Positions 1-6,895 of a stretch of DNA of 46,807 nucleotides are shown here, piece after piece. Source of the DNA: Methylobacterium frigidaeris (GTDB taxonomy: Bacteria > Pseudomonadota > Alphaproteobacteria > Rhizobiales > Beijerinckiaceae). The notes beneath the pieces are model-generated. The model did no database searches. It had not been told where the DNA came from and worked only from the letters and a program-made list of their open reading frames with translations. The position numbers were made by a program, and so were the translations under genes. Location: contig NZ_BPQJ01000050.1 of NCBI RefSeq assembly GCF_022179185.1, positions 1 through 46,807 of the forward strand. Reading direction: 5' to 3'. How positions within the stretch are numbered: position 1 is the first letter of the stretch; the number at the start of each line of letters is the position of its first letter.

Positions 1-67
1 AACGCCGACACTGCACTAACTTTGAACTTGGACCACCTCGTGGGGGCCGATCAGGTTAATCGCCTGA

Positions 68-1027
68 TCATGCACGCGAAATCCGTAAAAGATTATCTAC
101 GATTGCACAGGTGATTGGCAGCCCCGTCAATGTTTCGACCCATGCCCATTGACCATTCGGATTGATTTCAAGGAACCAGTACGTACCATGACGGTCAAGC
201 ACAAAATCAATCGCTCCGAAGCGAAGCCCCAGAACACGCACAAGTTGGATCGCCCGCGCCTGCGTTTCATCGGGTAGGAGATGTATCCGATGACGCAGTT
301 GGAGAACGTCCCCTCGCCTCCAATCGGTTTCTGTCTCGACTGTGTGTTGAGACTCGATCTCGACAGCGAAAGTCATATCACCCACGACTGTGACACGGAC
401 GTCACAAGCCTTTTGAATTTCATGCTGCGCAATGAATGGAGCGACCTTTACAGCTTCATTGTCATCGGATCTCAATTTTCCCTGTATGCGCGTCGTGAAA
501 ATGACACTCGACTCGTCGAGTCCTCTGATCGAACCGTTGCGGAGAGGTTTGACGATACTCTGTGCTGTACTCACGAAAGCATCGAGCGCATAGAGGTCAT
601 TCGTCACGAGAGAGGCGGGGGTTCGAAATCCGAGCCGTCCCGCGAGTACGATCTGCCAGATCTTGTTTTCCGCACGGGTGATGGCGGTCGGACTGTTCAA
701 CCAACGGTCATCAAGTTCGGCGTAGATCGCTTCGAGGAGAGCGGCCCACTCTCCAAGCGCATAATCCCGTTCGCCCGTATGCGCGACCATCGACAAGTCT
801 GGCAACCTAGGGCGACGCAGATACGCGGCTTCCACTCTTGTAAGATCGATAGCTTGTTCCTCGGTCGCGATCGTCCAACCATTCCGCACGTCGGTCGATA
901 GCCAACTGATTTGTGCTTTCGCCAAATCTTCAGTATTTAAACGAAAAAATTTCAGATCTCGACGACGAAGTTCTGCGATAACATGATCTGTTGTAATGTC
1001 CGTGCGGTTGGTGACCAGCAGGATCAA
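68..1027 (-). CDS. MvdC/MvdD-type ATP-grasp ligase, putative graspetide (omega-ester peptide) maturase
   Basis: Predicted 319-aa cytosolic ATP-grasp enzyme. Seen: a pre-grasp N-terminal half; the segment around residues 113-142 (TRAENKIWQ, then ARLGF-like and a VTN end) typical of RiPP-modifying ATP-grasp proteins; a nucleotide-binding lysine in VKPLRNGS near residue 160; and Mg/ATP ligands in GAIDF (D274) and FLEINPNGQW (E287, N289), the signature of the microviridin ligases MvdC/MvdD. Family knowledge: such ligases phosphorylate Glu/Asp side chains of a precursor peptide, which then form esters or amides with Thr/Ser/Lys. The start is TTG one base after the stop of the upstream precursor-like gene, so translation is probably coupled. 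Length is normal for the family. The next downstream gene lies outside the window, so any transporter, protease or methyltransferase is not visible. Alternative: a RimK-like ligase with another substrate, less likely given the neighbour. Confidence 0.85.
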   Translation of the reverse strand: MILLVTNRTDITTDHVIAELRRRDLKFFRLNTEDLAKAQISWLSTDVRNGWTIATEEQAIDLTRVEAAYLRRPRLPDLSMVAHTGERDYALGEWAALLEAIYAELDDRWLNSPTAITRAENKIWQIVLAGRLGFRTPASLVTNDLYALDAFVSTAQSIVKPLRNGSIRGLDESSVIFTTRIQGKLRSDDNEAVKVAPFIAQHEIQKACDVRVTVVGDMTFAVEIESQHTVETETDWRRGDVLQLRHRIHLLPDETQARAIQLVRVLGLRFGAIDFVLDRHGTYWFLEINPNGQWAWVETLTGLPITCAIVDNLLRISRA

Positions 1028-1028
1028 A

Positions 1029-1394
1029 TTATTTATCCATTTGCTCGGCAGCGACTTCGGTGATGGTTGCGAGGCGATGCAGGGCGGTCTGGTCAGCCAC
1101 CCAATCGTTCTGCTCCATGGCTACGGCCGTCACCGTTGTAACTGGCGGGGTTCCAGTCATCCGCGCGGTGTATGGGCTATCTGTCTGCTCCGCGAGGACT
1201 CGCGTGACGGTCTCCGTTGCCGCGCAACCATTGGCAGTGCCGATTAGCGCTCGCGGGCCATCATCTGTATCGACAAGCCACATTTGGCTCTTGGAGCAGT
1301 ACCTGCCGGGCAACTGATCGGAGCCGGTCCTACGCTCTGCATATCGTGAGAGGAACGGTGATACCTTCTGATGCTCCGCTGCACCGTCACGCAT
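1029..1394 (-). CDS. Putative graspetide precursor peptide with three core repeats
   Basis: Encodes 121 aa. I chose the ATG at 1394 because AAGGGG lies six bases upstream; two in-frame ATGs further upstream (1418, 1451) have no such site. The first half (about residues 12-55, with FLSRYAE, PGRY and QMWLVDTDDG) looks like a leader. The second half carries three copies of T-[VI]-T-x-V-x-x-E-Q-x-D at residues 62-72, 87-97 and 110-120, the last ending one residue before the C-terminus. Repeated Thr followed by Glu/Asp at fixed spacing is the hallmark of graspetide cores, where an ATP-grasp enzyme joins Thr hydroxyls to acidic side chains. Inference: each repeat forms one ring system from two Thr and one Glu plus one Asp. 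The ATP-grasp gene follows after one base. I recognise no named graspetide with exactly this motif. The product's activity is unknown. Confidence 0.72.
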   Translation of the reverse strand: MRDGAAEHQKVSPFLSRYAERRTGSDQLPGRYCSKSQMWLVDTDDGPRALIGTANGCAATETVTRVLAEQTDSPYTARMTGTPPVTTVTAVAMEQNDWVADQTALHRLATITEVAAEQMDK

Positions 1395-1856
1395 GCTTGT
1401 CCCCTTTGATTTGTTCATACTGGTGATATCTAGGCCGGCCCAGACCGGCAATGCAATCGTTGCATGCGATCTTGGGTGTCGTAAAACACCTGTTTGACGA
1501 CAGGGGACGGCGGCTCAGCGCCAGGATTATCGGTGTCGGGGCGGATCTGATGCCACCCGTAAGGTGAGCGGCGGGCCGGGGCGTTCCCTCCAGATGGAGA
1601 CCCAGCCCGCCAGCCTCGCTGAAGGGTAATCGGAACAGCAAGGCACCTGCACTTAGCAGCGAAGCCTGACGGTCGCACAGACATCCGTTGGGTTGTGGTG
1701 TGACGAGGAAATTACCGGAATGGGGTGGGGATCACGTCCTCGAGCGCGAGGAAGATCCCCACGAGCGCGATCGCGAGGCCGGCGACGATCAGGCTCAAGG
1801 TCCTGAGCGGTAGGGTGCGCGCAGCTCCCGGCCGCTATGGGTTGACCGGGCTCACG
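1395..1856. other. Intergenic stretch without a supported gene
   Basis: Upstream of the graspetide locus and downstream of the mucR-like gene. It must hold the promoter of the precursor gene, but I see no convincing -35/-10 pair. Several short overlapping reading frames on both strands have no recognisable domain and no good ribosome-binding site. Confidence 0.5.
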
Positions 1857-2363
1857 TCATTCCGCAGCGGCAGCGGCGACCTTCTTTGGCCGACCACGGC
1901 GGGCCGGTGCAGGCTCGGCTGCCTTGCTCTCGGCGTCCACCTTCTGTGCAGCCGCCCGATCGCGCCGGATCTGGCCGAGGCCGAGGCTCTTGGCGAGCTC
2001 AGAGCGCTGGGCGGCGTAGTTCGCCGCGACCATCGGGTAGTCCGGCGGTAGGCCCCATTTTTGGCGGTACTCGGCGGGGGTGAGGCCACGGGTCGTCAGG
2101 TGGCGCTTGAGCGACTTGTAGGGCTTGCCGTCCTCCAGGCTGATGATGTGGTCCGGGGTCACCGTCCTGCGGATCGGGACGGGAGGTGTGGGCTTCTCGA
2201 CCGCGGGCGCCGGCGGTGCGGTCAGCTTCGCCAGTGCTGCATGGGTTGCTGCGATGAGGCCCGGCAGCTCGGATGCCGGAACGTTGTTCTTCGTGACGTA
2301 GGCGCCGACGATGTCGGCGGCGAGACCGATAAAATCGGCATCTTGCTGTATGATATTATCCAT
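1857..2363 (-). CDS. Ros/MucR family transcriptional regulator with degenerate zinc site
   Basis: DNA-binding regulator of the Ros/MucR family, about 168 aa. The N-terminal helical part (ADIVGAYVTKN, then ELPGLI) and the conserved core ISLEDGKPYKSLKRHL, LTPAEYRQKWGLP and DYPMVAANYA leave no doubt about the family. In Ros the zinc finger uses Cys-x2-Cys-x9-His-x4-His. Here the first Cys is Ser, the second position is Asp, and the last His is lost, so classical zinc binding is unlikely. Zinc-free Ros/MucR relatives are known from Mesorhizobium loti. The C-terminus has an AT-hook-like RRGRPKK followed by Ala residues. I chose the ATG at 2363 because it matches the family N-terminus; an in-frame ATG at 2399 is possible, and neither has a strong ribosome-binding site. 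Relatives control exopolysaccharide, motility and cell-cycle genes; the target here is unknown. Confidence 0.85.
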   Translation of the reverse strand: MDNIIQQDADFIGLAADIVGAYVTKNNVPASELPGLIAATHAALAKLTAPPAPAVEKPTPPVPIRRTVTPDHIISLEDGKPYKSLKRHLTTRGLTPAEYRQKWGLPPDYPMVAANYAAQRSELAKSLGLGQIRRDRAAAQKVDAESKAAEPAPARRGRPKKVAAAAAE

Positions 2364-2757
2364 GGGTAGGGCCCGATTTGCTCGTAATTTTGCTACCATA
2401 AGATAACGGATGTTTGGTTGGACGGGTCAAGCCTTATTACGAAGCATCAGCACATATTTCTTCTGAGTGCTGATTTGGAACAGGCCGAGGCTGTTTGGCT
2501 TCCGATGGCAGTTGGCTCGGGCGGAGCGGCTTTTAAGCAGGTCGACTGGCTGTGTGGTCACCCGCCGCCGCGCTTGTCTAGGAGCGAGCGCCAGGCAGTT
2601 GCATGATCGATCGCGCCGTGGCGCGCAGAAATTCGTTCCCTTGCGCAGCGTGCGCAGGGACACATCGCGCTGGTTGGCAGTCCCCTACATTCAAATCATC
2701 GAAAAGCAGGCGCGTCGTAGATACAAGCCTGCACAGCATCAGGAGCCAGAATACCAT
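2364..2757. other. Divergent intergenic region
   Basis: Lies between the mucR-like gene and the small exported-protein gene. The part next to mucR is relatively AT-rich, as expected for a promoter with possible autoregulation. Small overlapping reading frames show no family features. Confidence 0.4.
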
Positions 2758-3024
2758 ATGAAGACCCGCATCGCTGCCGTCGTCACCGCGCTTGTCCTTG
2801 GCGTCGCCCCGATCTCGTCCGCCATGGCATTCGGCCCCGAGTTCCCGTCCGCGTCGTCCTCGCCCCGTGACGTCGAGACCACCGGTTCGATCGGTGGCCG
2901 CACCAACACCAGCGTGCCGTTCTACGGCGCCTGCCCGATGAGCTCGGCCTCAGAGGGCAACGCCAACCAGCAGAACTTCCCGGTCAAGCAATACGGCCAG
3001 ACCGCGGGCGGACATCGCTGCTGA
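2758..3024 (+). CDS. Small exported protein of unknown function
   Basis: Encodes 88 aa. Seen: an N-terminal signal peptide (MKTRIAAVVTALVLG, cleavage probably after SSAMA), then a low-complexity Ser/Gly/Asn-rich mature part with DVETTGSIGG, two cysteines (in YGACPM and at the C-terminal HRC) and no catalytic motif. The start is the ATG at 2758, with AGGAG about 12 bases upstream; a longer in-frame extension lacks signal-peptide logic. The two Cys could form a disulfide in the periplasm. Small proteins of this style (signal peptide, then a TTGSI-like stretch) are common and uncharacterised in Methylobacterium-like genomes. It precedes a 36-aa membrane peptide by 55 bases and may share its transcript. 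Confidence 0.7.
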   Translation: MKTRIAAVVTALVLGVAPISSAMAFGPEFPSASSSPRDVETTGSIGGRTNTSVPFYGACPMSSASEGNANQQNFPVKQYGQTAGGHRC

Positions 3025-3079
3025 CCGACGCGGCCACTGACGATCTGGACCAACCATTCCGAATGGAAAGAACTCGACG

Positions 3080-3190
3080 ATGAGCGACATGAAGCTTCTG
3101 CGCGCCGTGTCCTACGGCATGATCGGTGTCCTGGCCGGCGGCCTCGTCATGACCGTGTTCGGCACCGCAAATGCCTTGATGGGCCTGTAA
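3080..3190 (+). CDS. 36-aa single-span membrane peptide
   Basis: Encodes MSDMKLLRAVSYG followed by one hydrophobic helix (about residues 13-34) and a short C-terminus. GGAAAG sits about 10 bases before the ATG. No family recognised. It lies directly downstream of the exported 88-aa protein and upstream of a strong terminator, consistent with a two-gene unit. Coding support rests on the start, ribosome-binding site and plausible membrane helix only. Confidence 0.55.
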   Translation: MSDMKLLRAVSYGMIGVLAGGLVMTVFGTANALMGL

Positions 3191-3297
3191 CGGAACAGGC
3201 GATCCAGCGGCCTCCTTGGGAGGATGGTAACCACACCCCGCCATCCTGCCCGGGAGCAGCGTCGCGTATCGGCTCCCCGTCGTGTGGACACGACACG

Positions 3298-3332
3298 CCC
3301 CGCCAAGCCTTCGGGCTGGCGGGGTTTTCTTT
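3298..3332 (+). terminator. Rho-independent terminator
   Basis: A GC-rich stem (CCCCGCCAAGCC / GGGCTGGCGGGG with one bulge, loop TTC) followed by TTTTCTTT. It ends the rightward unit of the 88-aa and 36-aa genes. The gene on the other side reads leftward and its stop lies just beyond. Confidence 0.8.
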
Positions 3333-3354
3333 ATTCCTCACCCGGCACCGCCAG

Positions 3355-3528
3355 TCAGTCCGGGTCGTTCTCCTTCGGGTCGAAGGGTTTGGCGCGCTCG
3401 TCGTCGGGCGATTGCGCGTCAGGGTCGAGGCGACCATCAACGATGCGGTCGTCGGTCTGCGGCTCCTGCGCCTGGCCGCCGCGTCCGTTCTCCGGATCAT
3501 CCTCGTTCTTGGGCTTCTCGTCGGGCAT
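3355..3528 (-). CDS. 57-aa highly acidic hydrophilic protein
   Basis: Encodes a short Asp/Glu/Pro-rich protein (MPDEKPKNEDDPENG at the start, DPKENDPD at the end) with no hydrophobic core, so probably disordered. GAGGAG lies seven bases before the ATG at 3528, which supports real translation. No function can be assigned. It converges on the terminator at 3298-3332. Confidence 0.6.
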   Translation of the reverse strand: MPDEKPKNEDDPENGRGGQAQEPQTDDRIVDGRLDPDAQSPDDERAKPFDPKENDPD

Positions 3529-3631
3529 GGGCGTCTCCTCTCGGAGACCGGCACATAGGGCCCGTTTCGCTCCGGGACGATGCGGCCCGCAGCTGCCGAC
3601 GTTGCGGGCCTGCGGATCGAACCGAACGCCC

Positions 3632-4066
3632 TCAAGCCGCCGGATACGACCCCTGGAACAGGTCGCCCATGGCCTTGCGCCGGAACAGGGTGCGCCAGCG
3701 GCGGCGCTGATGCTCGTCGCGGTCGTGCAGCATGTGGCAGCGCTGGCAGAACGCCGCCAGGTTGGCGTCCTCGTTGTTGGCCGTGTCGTGGTCGCGGTGG
3801 GCTGCTGCTAGCACCACCTTCGTGATGCGGATCCGGGCGAGCAGGTCCTCGTTGCGAAGCCGCGTCCGGAGCCGGCGGCCCTGACCATCGCGCCAGCCCG
3901 AGATCTCTGCATCCCACCACCGGCCGTCGCCGAGATGGAAGACCCGCTGCAGGTGCGGACGGGCGCATTCCTCGCACCGGCCCCGCGCCCGGCGGAAGCG
4001 GATCGCGTCGGAGAGCTGGGGCCAGTCGATGGGATAGAAGAAGCGGTGCTCCGGCCGGATCGGCAT
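3632..4066 (-). CDS. HNH endonuclease-like protein
   Basis: Encodes 144 aa. The C-terminal half carries an HNH-type nuclease core: AAHRDHD (catalytic-type His followed by the acidic metal position), an Asn-rich loop (TANNEDANL) and CQRCHMLHD with a zinc-type Cys pair and closing His. A second Cys pair, CEEC, lies near residues 31-34 and could complete a zinc knuckle. Family knowledge: HNH proteins cut DNA using one metal ion and occur as phage, restriction or homing enzymes, and many small ones in Alphaproteobacteria are uncharacterised. No methyltransferase or phage gene is adjacent, so the target is unclear. It stands alone, leftward, with no operon partner. Confidence 0.75.
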   Translation of the reverse strand: MPIRPEHRFFYPIDWPQLSDAIRFRRARGRCEECARPHLQRVFHLGDGRWWDAEISGWRDGQGRRLRTRLRNEDLLARIRITKVVLAAAHRDHDTANNEDANLAAFCQRCHMLHDRDEHQRRRWRTLFRRKAMGDLFQGSYPAA

Positions 4067-4247
4067 TCCTGCTCCCCGGCTGGGCGGGCTCTCACGTCGT
4101 GTGAGGAGCCTATCACGCTGTACGGTTAAGCCTACCTTGCCGGATGGGTCCGCAGGGATCGGAGTGCGCCGCGCAGGAGCCTGAGCATGAGCCTGGAACC
4201 ACGCGACGCTTCATCCGTTCCTAAGCGCTTGGGTTTCTGATACAGAC

Positions 4248-4490
4248 ATGCCGACGGTTCTCCGGATCGGATCGCTTCGCGTGGTGATCTACCCCAACGA
4301 CCACCGTCCTCCGCACGTCCACGTCATCGGCGAGGGCTGCGAGGCGGTATTCAACCTCAACTGCCCCAGCGGACCGGTCGAGATCCGGGAGAACCACGGG
4401 TTCTCCTTCAAGCGTGCCCTGGCGATCGCCCGGGCCCTCGAGGAGAACCTCGCCCACCTCTGTGAGGAATGGAGAAAGATCCATGGATGA
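4248..4490 (+). CDS. DUF4160 domain protein
   Basis: Encodes 80 aa covering the complete DUF4160 fold: MPTVLRIGSLRVVIYPNDH, then the characteristic PPHVHV motif and EIRENHGFS, ending with a helix containing NLAHLCEEW. DUF4160 proteins are nearly always encoded immediately upstream of DUF2442 proteins, and the pair has been proposed to behave like a toxin-antitoxin module; I know of no firm biochemical proof. Here the stop overlaps the start of the DUF2442 gene by eight bases, so the two are certainly co-translated. The gene uses an ATG at 4248, directly followed by the conserved N-terminus. Confidence 0.85.
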   Translation: MPTVLRIGSLRVVIYPNDHRPPHVHVIGEGCEAVFNLNCPSGPVEIRENHGFSFKRALAIARALEENLAHLCEEWRKIHG

Positions 4491-4902
4491 GGCGGCATTC
4501 GAGCGGGCTACCGCTGAAGGCGCGCGTGTCCGGCAGGAGGGCCCGTACGCGACCTCGGCGCGCTACCTAGCGACGGGCTCACGCCTTGTCGTGGGGCTTT
4601 CCACCGGGGCCGAACTGCGCGTGCCGGTTGCCCTGATCGAAGGGCTCAGCGGCGCCACGGCCGAGGATCTGCGCGAGATCGAGGTAACGCCCGCAGGCCT
4701 TGGCCTGCACTTCCCGCGCCTCGACGCGGATGTGTACGTGCCGGCCTTGATAGAGGGCGTGATGGGGTCTGGCCGATGGATGGCGCAGCAGCTCGGGCGT
4801 GCGGGTGGCAGCGCCCGGACGGAGCGCAAGGCGACAGCTGCCCGGGAGAACGGCAAGCTCGGCGGGCGCCCGCGCACGCGACACCACGAACTGACGGACT
4901 GA
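4483..4902 (+). CDS. DUF2442 domain protein
   Basis: Encodes 139 aa. The middle holds the DUF2442 core (TGSRLVVGLSTGAELRVP and LREIEVTPAGLGLHFPRLDADVYVPALIEG read in segments). The C-terminal part is basic, with ENGKLGGRPR, an AT-hook-like element that suggests DNA binding. It begins inside the end of the DUF4160 gene. In the proposed module one partner would bind DNA and autoregulate; the basic tail makes this protein the candidate. The role is inferred from pairing, not shown. A small ParA-related locus follows on the opposite strand. Confidence 0.82.
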   Translation: MDEAAFERATAEGARVRQEGPYATSARYLATGSRLVVGLSTGAELRVPVALIEGLSGATAEDLREIEVTPAGLGLHFPRLDADVYVPALIEGVMGSGRWMAQQLGRAGGSARTERKATAARENGKLGGRPRTRHHELTD

Positions 4903-5012
4903 CCATCCTTTCGGGTATTTGAGGAATTGATCGTCATGCAGCTGGCCCCAAGCGAAGACCTCGCCGGTCCGCGCTGTGGAAGTACAGTGACAGCTGTCAG
5001 GTAGAGTCCCTC

Positions 5013-5324
5013 TTAGACCGCTCCTTTGCGGATTGCTACTGCGATCCTCTTGAACGCCTCGCGATAGGACAAGCGCTCTGCCTTGCACCAAGCGAGGAAG
5101 ACGTTGAGATCGGCGACCTCAGCCCGGACGTTGATCTGCGCCGTTGCGGCGTTCACCGGCTCGCGCAGCTTGAGGAGCTGCTCGCTCTCGCGCGCCACGA
5201 ACCCGTGCCGCTCGGCCACCATGTCGGCCTCGGGCGGGGGCGCCGGGGGGGCGGGGGCAATGTCGGGCGTGATCGCGGCGATCTTGCTGCCGAACCCGAA
5301 GGACGGCTTCTTGTCCTGGCTCAT
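5013..5324 (-). CDS. Small partner of ParA-like ATPase (putative partition accessory protein)
   Basis: Encodes 103 aa. The N-terminus (MSQDKKPSFGFGSKIAA) is followed by a Pro/Ala linker (PAPPAPPPEAD) and a predicted helical C-terminal half (VAERHGFVARESEQ, then LNVFLAWCKAERLSYREAFKRI). Its ATG overlaps the stop of the parA-like gene by four bases, so the two are one operon. By position it would be the ParB-like or centromere-binding partner, and the FGFGSK start resembles ParA-interacting tails, but I see no ParB nuclease or clear ribbon-helix-helix motif. The function is inferred from context only. Confidence 0.65.
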   Translation of the reverse strand: MSQDKKPSFGFGSKIAAITPDIAPAPPAPPPEADMVAERHGFVARESEQLLKLREPVNAATAQINVRAEVADLNVFLAWCKAERLSYREAFKRIAVAIRKGAV

Positions 5325-6001
5325 GCGCGGGCTTTCTTGGTGAGGGTGGCGACTAGCTCGACGACCTCCTCGGAGAGGCGCTGCGCGTTCTCCTGCGCGG
5401 CCGGCACGCCATTGACGAGGATGGGGTCGAGTTCGGCTAGCGCAACGCGATAGGTGAACAGAGATTTGAACGCGGCGCGTTCATTCAGGTGCGTCGTGAG
5501 GACTGGGATCCCGGAGGCGCGCAACTCCTCGACGATCATCTTCTCGTTGCGGGTCGGGATCGCCGAGGATGTGCGGGTGAACACGATCCGGAACGGGATC
5601 TCGCGGTTCAGGACCTGCTCTTCCTCGCGCACCAGGTCGACGGCGCGAGCGGCCTGGGCCGCGTCGACAGCGCTCGCTTGCATTGGGATCAGGACGAGGT
5701 CGGAGCGGGTGATGGCGCGCGAGACCATGCGCGAGGCGGTGCCCTCGAGGTCAACGACGACGAACTGGCGCCCTCCCCTCTCACGGTCAATCGTCGGCAC
5801 GATCGTGCTCTCGGTGACGTCAGAGATCACTCTCATCGCCGTGGCGCTCCCGCCTTGCGCCCAGGCGGCGATCGGCCGGTTGGGGTCGCAGTCGATGAGC
5901 GACACCGTCCCACCGAAATGAGCGAGGGTCGTGCCGAGCACGAGCGCTGTAGTCGACTTGCCGGCCCCACCCTTGGGGTTGGCGACAGAGATGACGGGCA
6001 T
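5321..6001 (-). CDS. ParA/VirC1-like P-loop ATPase
   Basis: Encodes about 226 aa from the ATG at 6001. It begins MPVISVANPKGGAGKSTTAL, with the deviant Walker A (KGGAGKST), followed by LIDCDPNRPIAAW (Walker A'), VVVDLEG (Walker B) and LVLIPMQAS. This layout fits the short ParA/VirC1/MinD-like class used for plasmid or chromosome-arm partition and for positioning conjugation or chemotaxis complexes. An upstream extension of 28 codons is open but has no typical ParA sequence, and AGAGG precedes the chosen ATG. The gene overlaps its small partner downstream. A 42-bp near-perfect palindrome begins 87 bases upstream and is a natural candidate for its operator or centromere. Whether it partitions a replicon here is not shown; no replication initiator gene is in the window. 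Confidence 0.88.
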   Translation of the reverse strand: MPVISVANPKGGAGKSTTALVLGTTLAHFGGTVSLIDCDPNRPIAAWAQGGSATAMRVISDVTESTIVPTIDRERGGRQFVVVDLEGTASRMVSRAITRSDLVLIPMQASAVDAAQAARAVDLVREEEQVLNREIPFRIVFTRTSSAIPTRNEKMIVEELRASGIPVLTTHLNERAAFKSLFTYRVALAELDPILVNGVPAAQENAQRLSEEVVELVATLTKKARA

Positions 6002-6087
6002 GGGAGCAGCCTCTGGCGGTAGCGCTACGAACCTTCGCGAAGAAACCTTAAGCTTCCCCTTGCATGTATGAGCTTCTGCTTGCAATA

Positions 6088-6129
6088 GCTAGCTATCCTA
6101 TCAATGCTAGCATTGCTAGGATAGCTAGC
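6088..6129. promoter_or_regulatory. 42-bp near-perfect palindrome upstream of parA-like gene
   Basis: The sequence equals its own reverse complement except for one base pair (position 14 and its mirror). It contains GCTAGC three times (both ends and the exact centre) and ATAGCTAGCTAT and AATGCTAGCATT as smaller perfect palindromes. It sits in an AT-richer gap upstream of the ParA-like gene. Likely an operator or partition site; not a terminator, since it lacks a U-tract in the right place. Confidence 0.7.
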
Positions 6130-6895
6130 AAAAAATATCAAATTCTAGCGCAAGTGGATGCTGCAGCGAAGAGCGTGGGGTTTATGCCCCGGACGCGCCT
6201 CCCCCGAACGCCCCGCCCCTGTCCCTCGGGTATGCCCATCTGAGACGCTGGCGTGAGACATCGACTATGAGTCGGCGCTGAACACAAGCCGGCCCTTCAG
6301 AAGCCCACCAGCTCTCTTCTAGATCCACGCGAGACATGCCACGGGCGTTTGGGCGCGACGTCGTATGTCAACAAAACGACCAAAAATCTTACACGCCGGC
6401 GAGCAGTTTTGGCTGACGTGCATGGCGCGAGACGCGCCCGCAGCGGTGGATATCGGGAAACCGTATCACGGAATCAAATGTCGGGAAAACCCGCGCAACC
6501 GGACATTCCTGGCATCAACCGCGAAGGACCGCTCAGGGTCAGGAGTTCGTCTGCCGGCTGGCGGCATGAACCGATCCGAGGCCCTCTGGCGCGGAACCGC
6601 CGCTCCCGACCCTGAGGAGCCATTCGATACGTCAGCAAAGAAGGGCTCCTGATGGATGCATAGCGGACCTTCGAGGGAGGCCAGCCGGCGCCAACAAGCA
6701 GGCTTAGCTTTTCCATTGAGTTCCGCGTGCTCAAGGGACGGAGCAATCCAGAATTCTGAGCCATCCGTTTGGCATGGGCTGGGCAGCCATCTGAGATGCT
6801 CCACGACGGCAAGCTCTTATCGGAAATCCTCAACATCATGGGGCGAAACCGGTAGCGGTCGCGTTGACATACCAGCACGCAAGGAAGGAGTGCTG
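6130..6895. other. Long intergenic region containing a dispersed repeat copy
   Basis: No gene is supported. About 6363-6556 is similar to 25293-25484 elsewhere in this window. A rightward reading frame of 95 codons runs through the repeat, but the other copy does not keep it open, so it is not coding. The end of the stretch carries the AAGGAG site of the next gene. Confidence 0.55.
6363..6556. repeat. Dispersed repeat, copy 1
   Basis: Shares with 25293-25484 a chain of matching blocks: an AAAACGAC block near the start, a GGAAAC block in the middle, and near the end AAATG followed by CGGAAAACCC-like and GCATTC-CGGCAT-like segments, finishing with AGGGTCAGGAGTTCGT. By eye the last 85 bases match at roughly three of four positions. 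It has no coding frame common to both copies. It may be a non-autonomous element or a structured intergenic repeat. Confidence 0.6.

Noticed and set aside
1430..1684. Leftward and rightward frames upstream of the graspetide precursor, with a rightward phrase resembling a transposase zinc segment
   Set aside because: Too short, interrupted by stops and without a ribosome-binding site; resemblance not strong enough to call.
6365..6652. 95-codon rightward frame in the repeat region
   Set aside because: The second copy of the repeat (25293-25484) does not keep the frame open and there is no ribosome-binding site.
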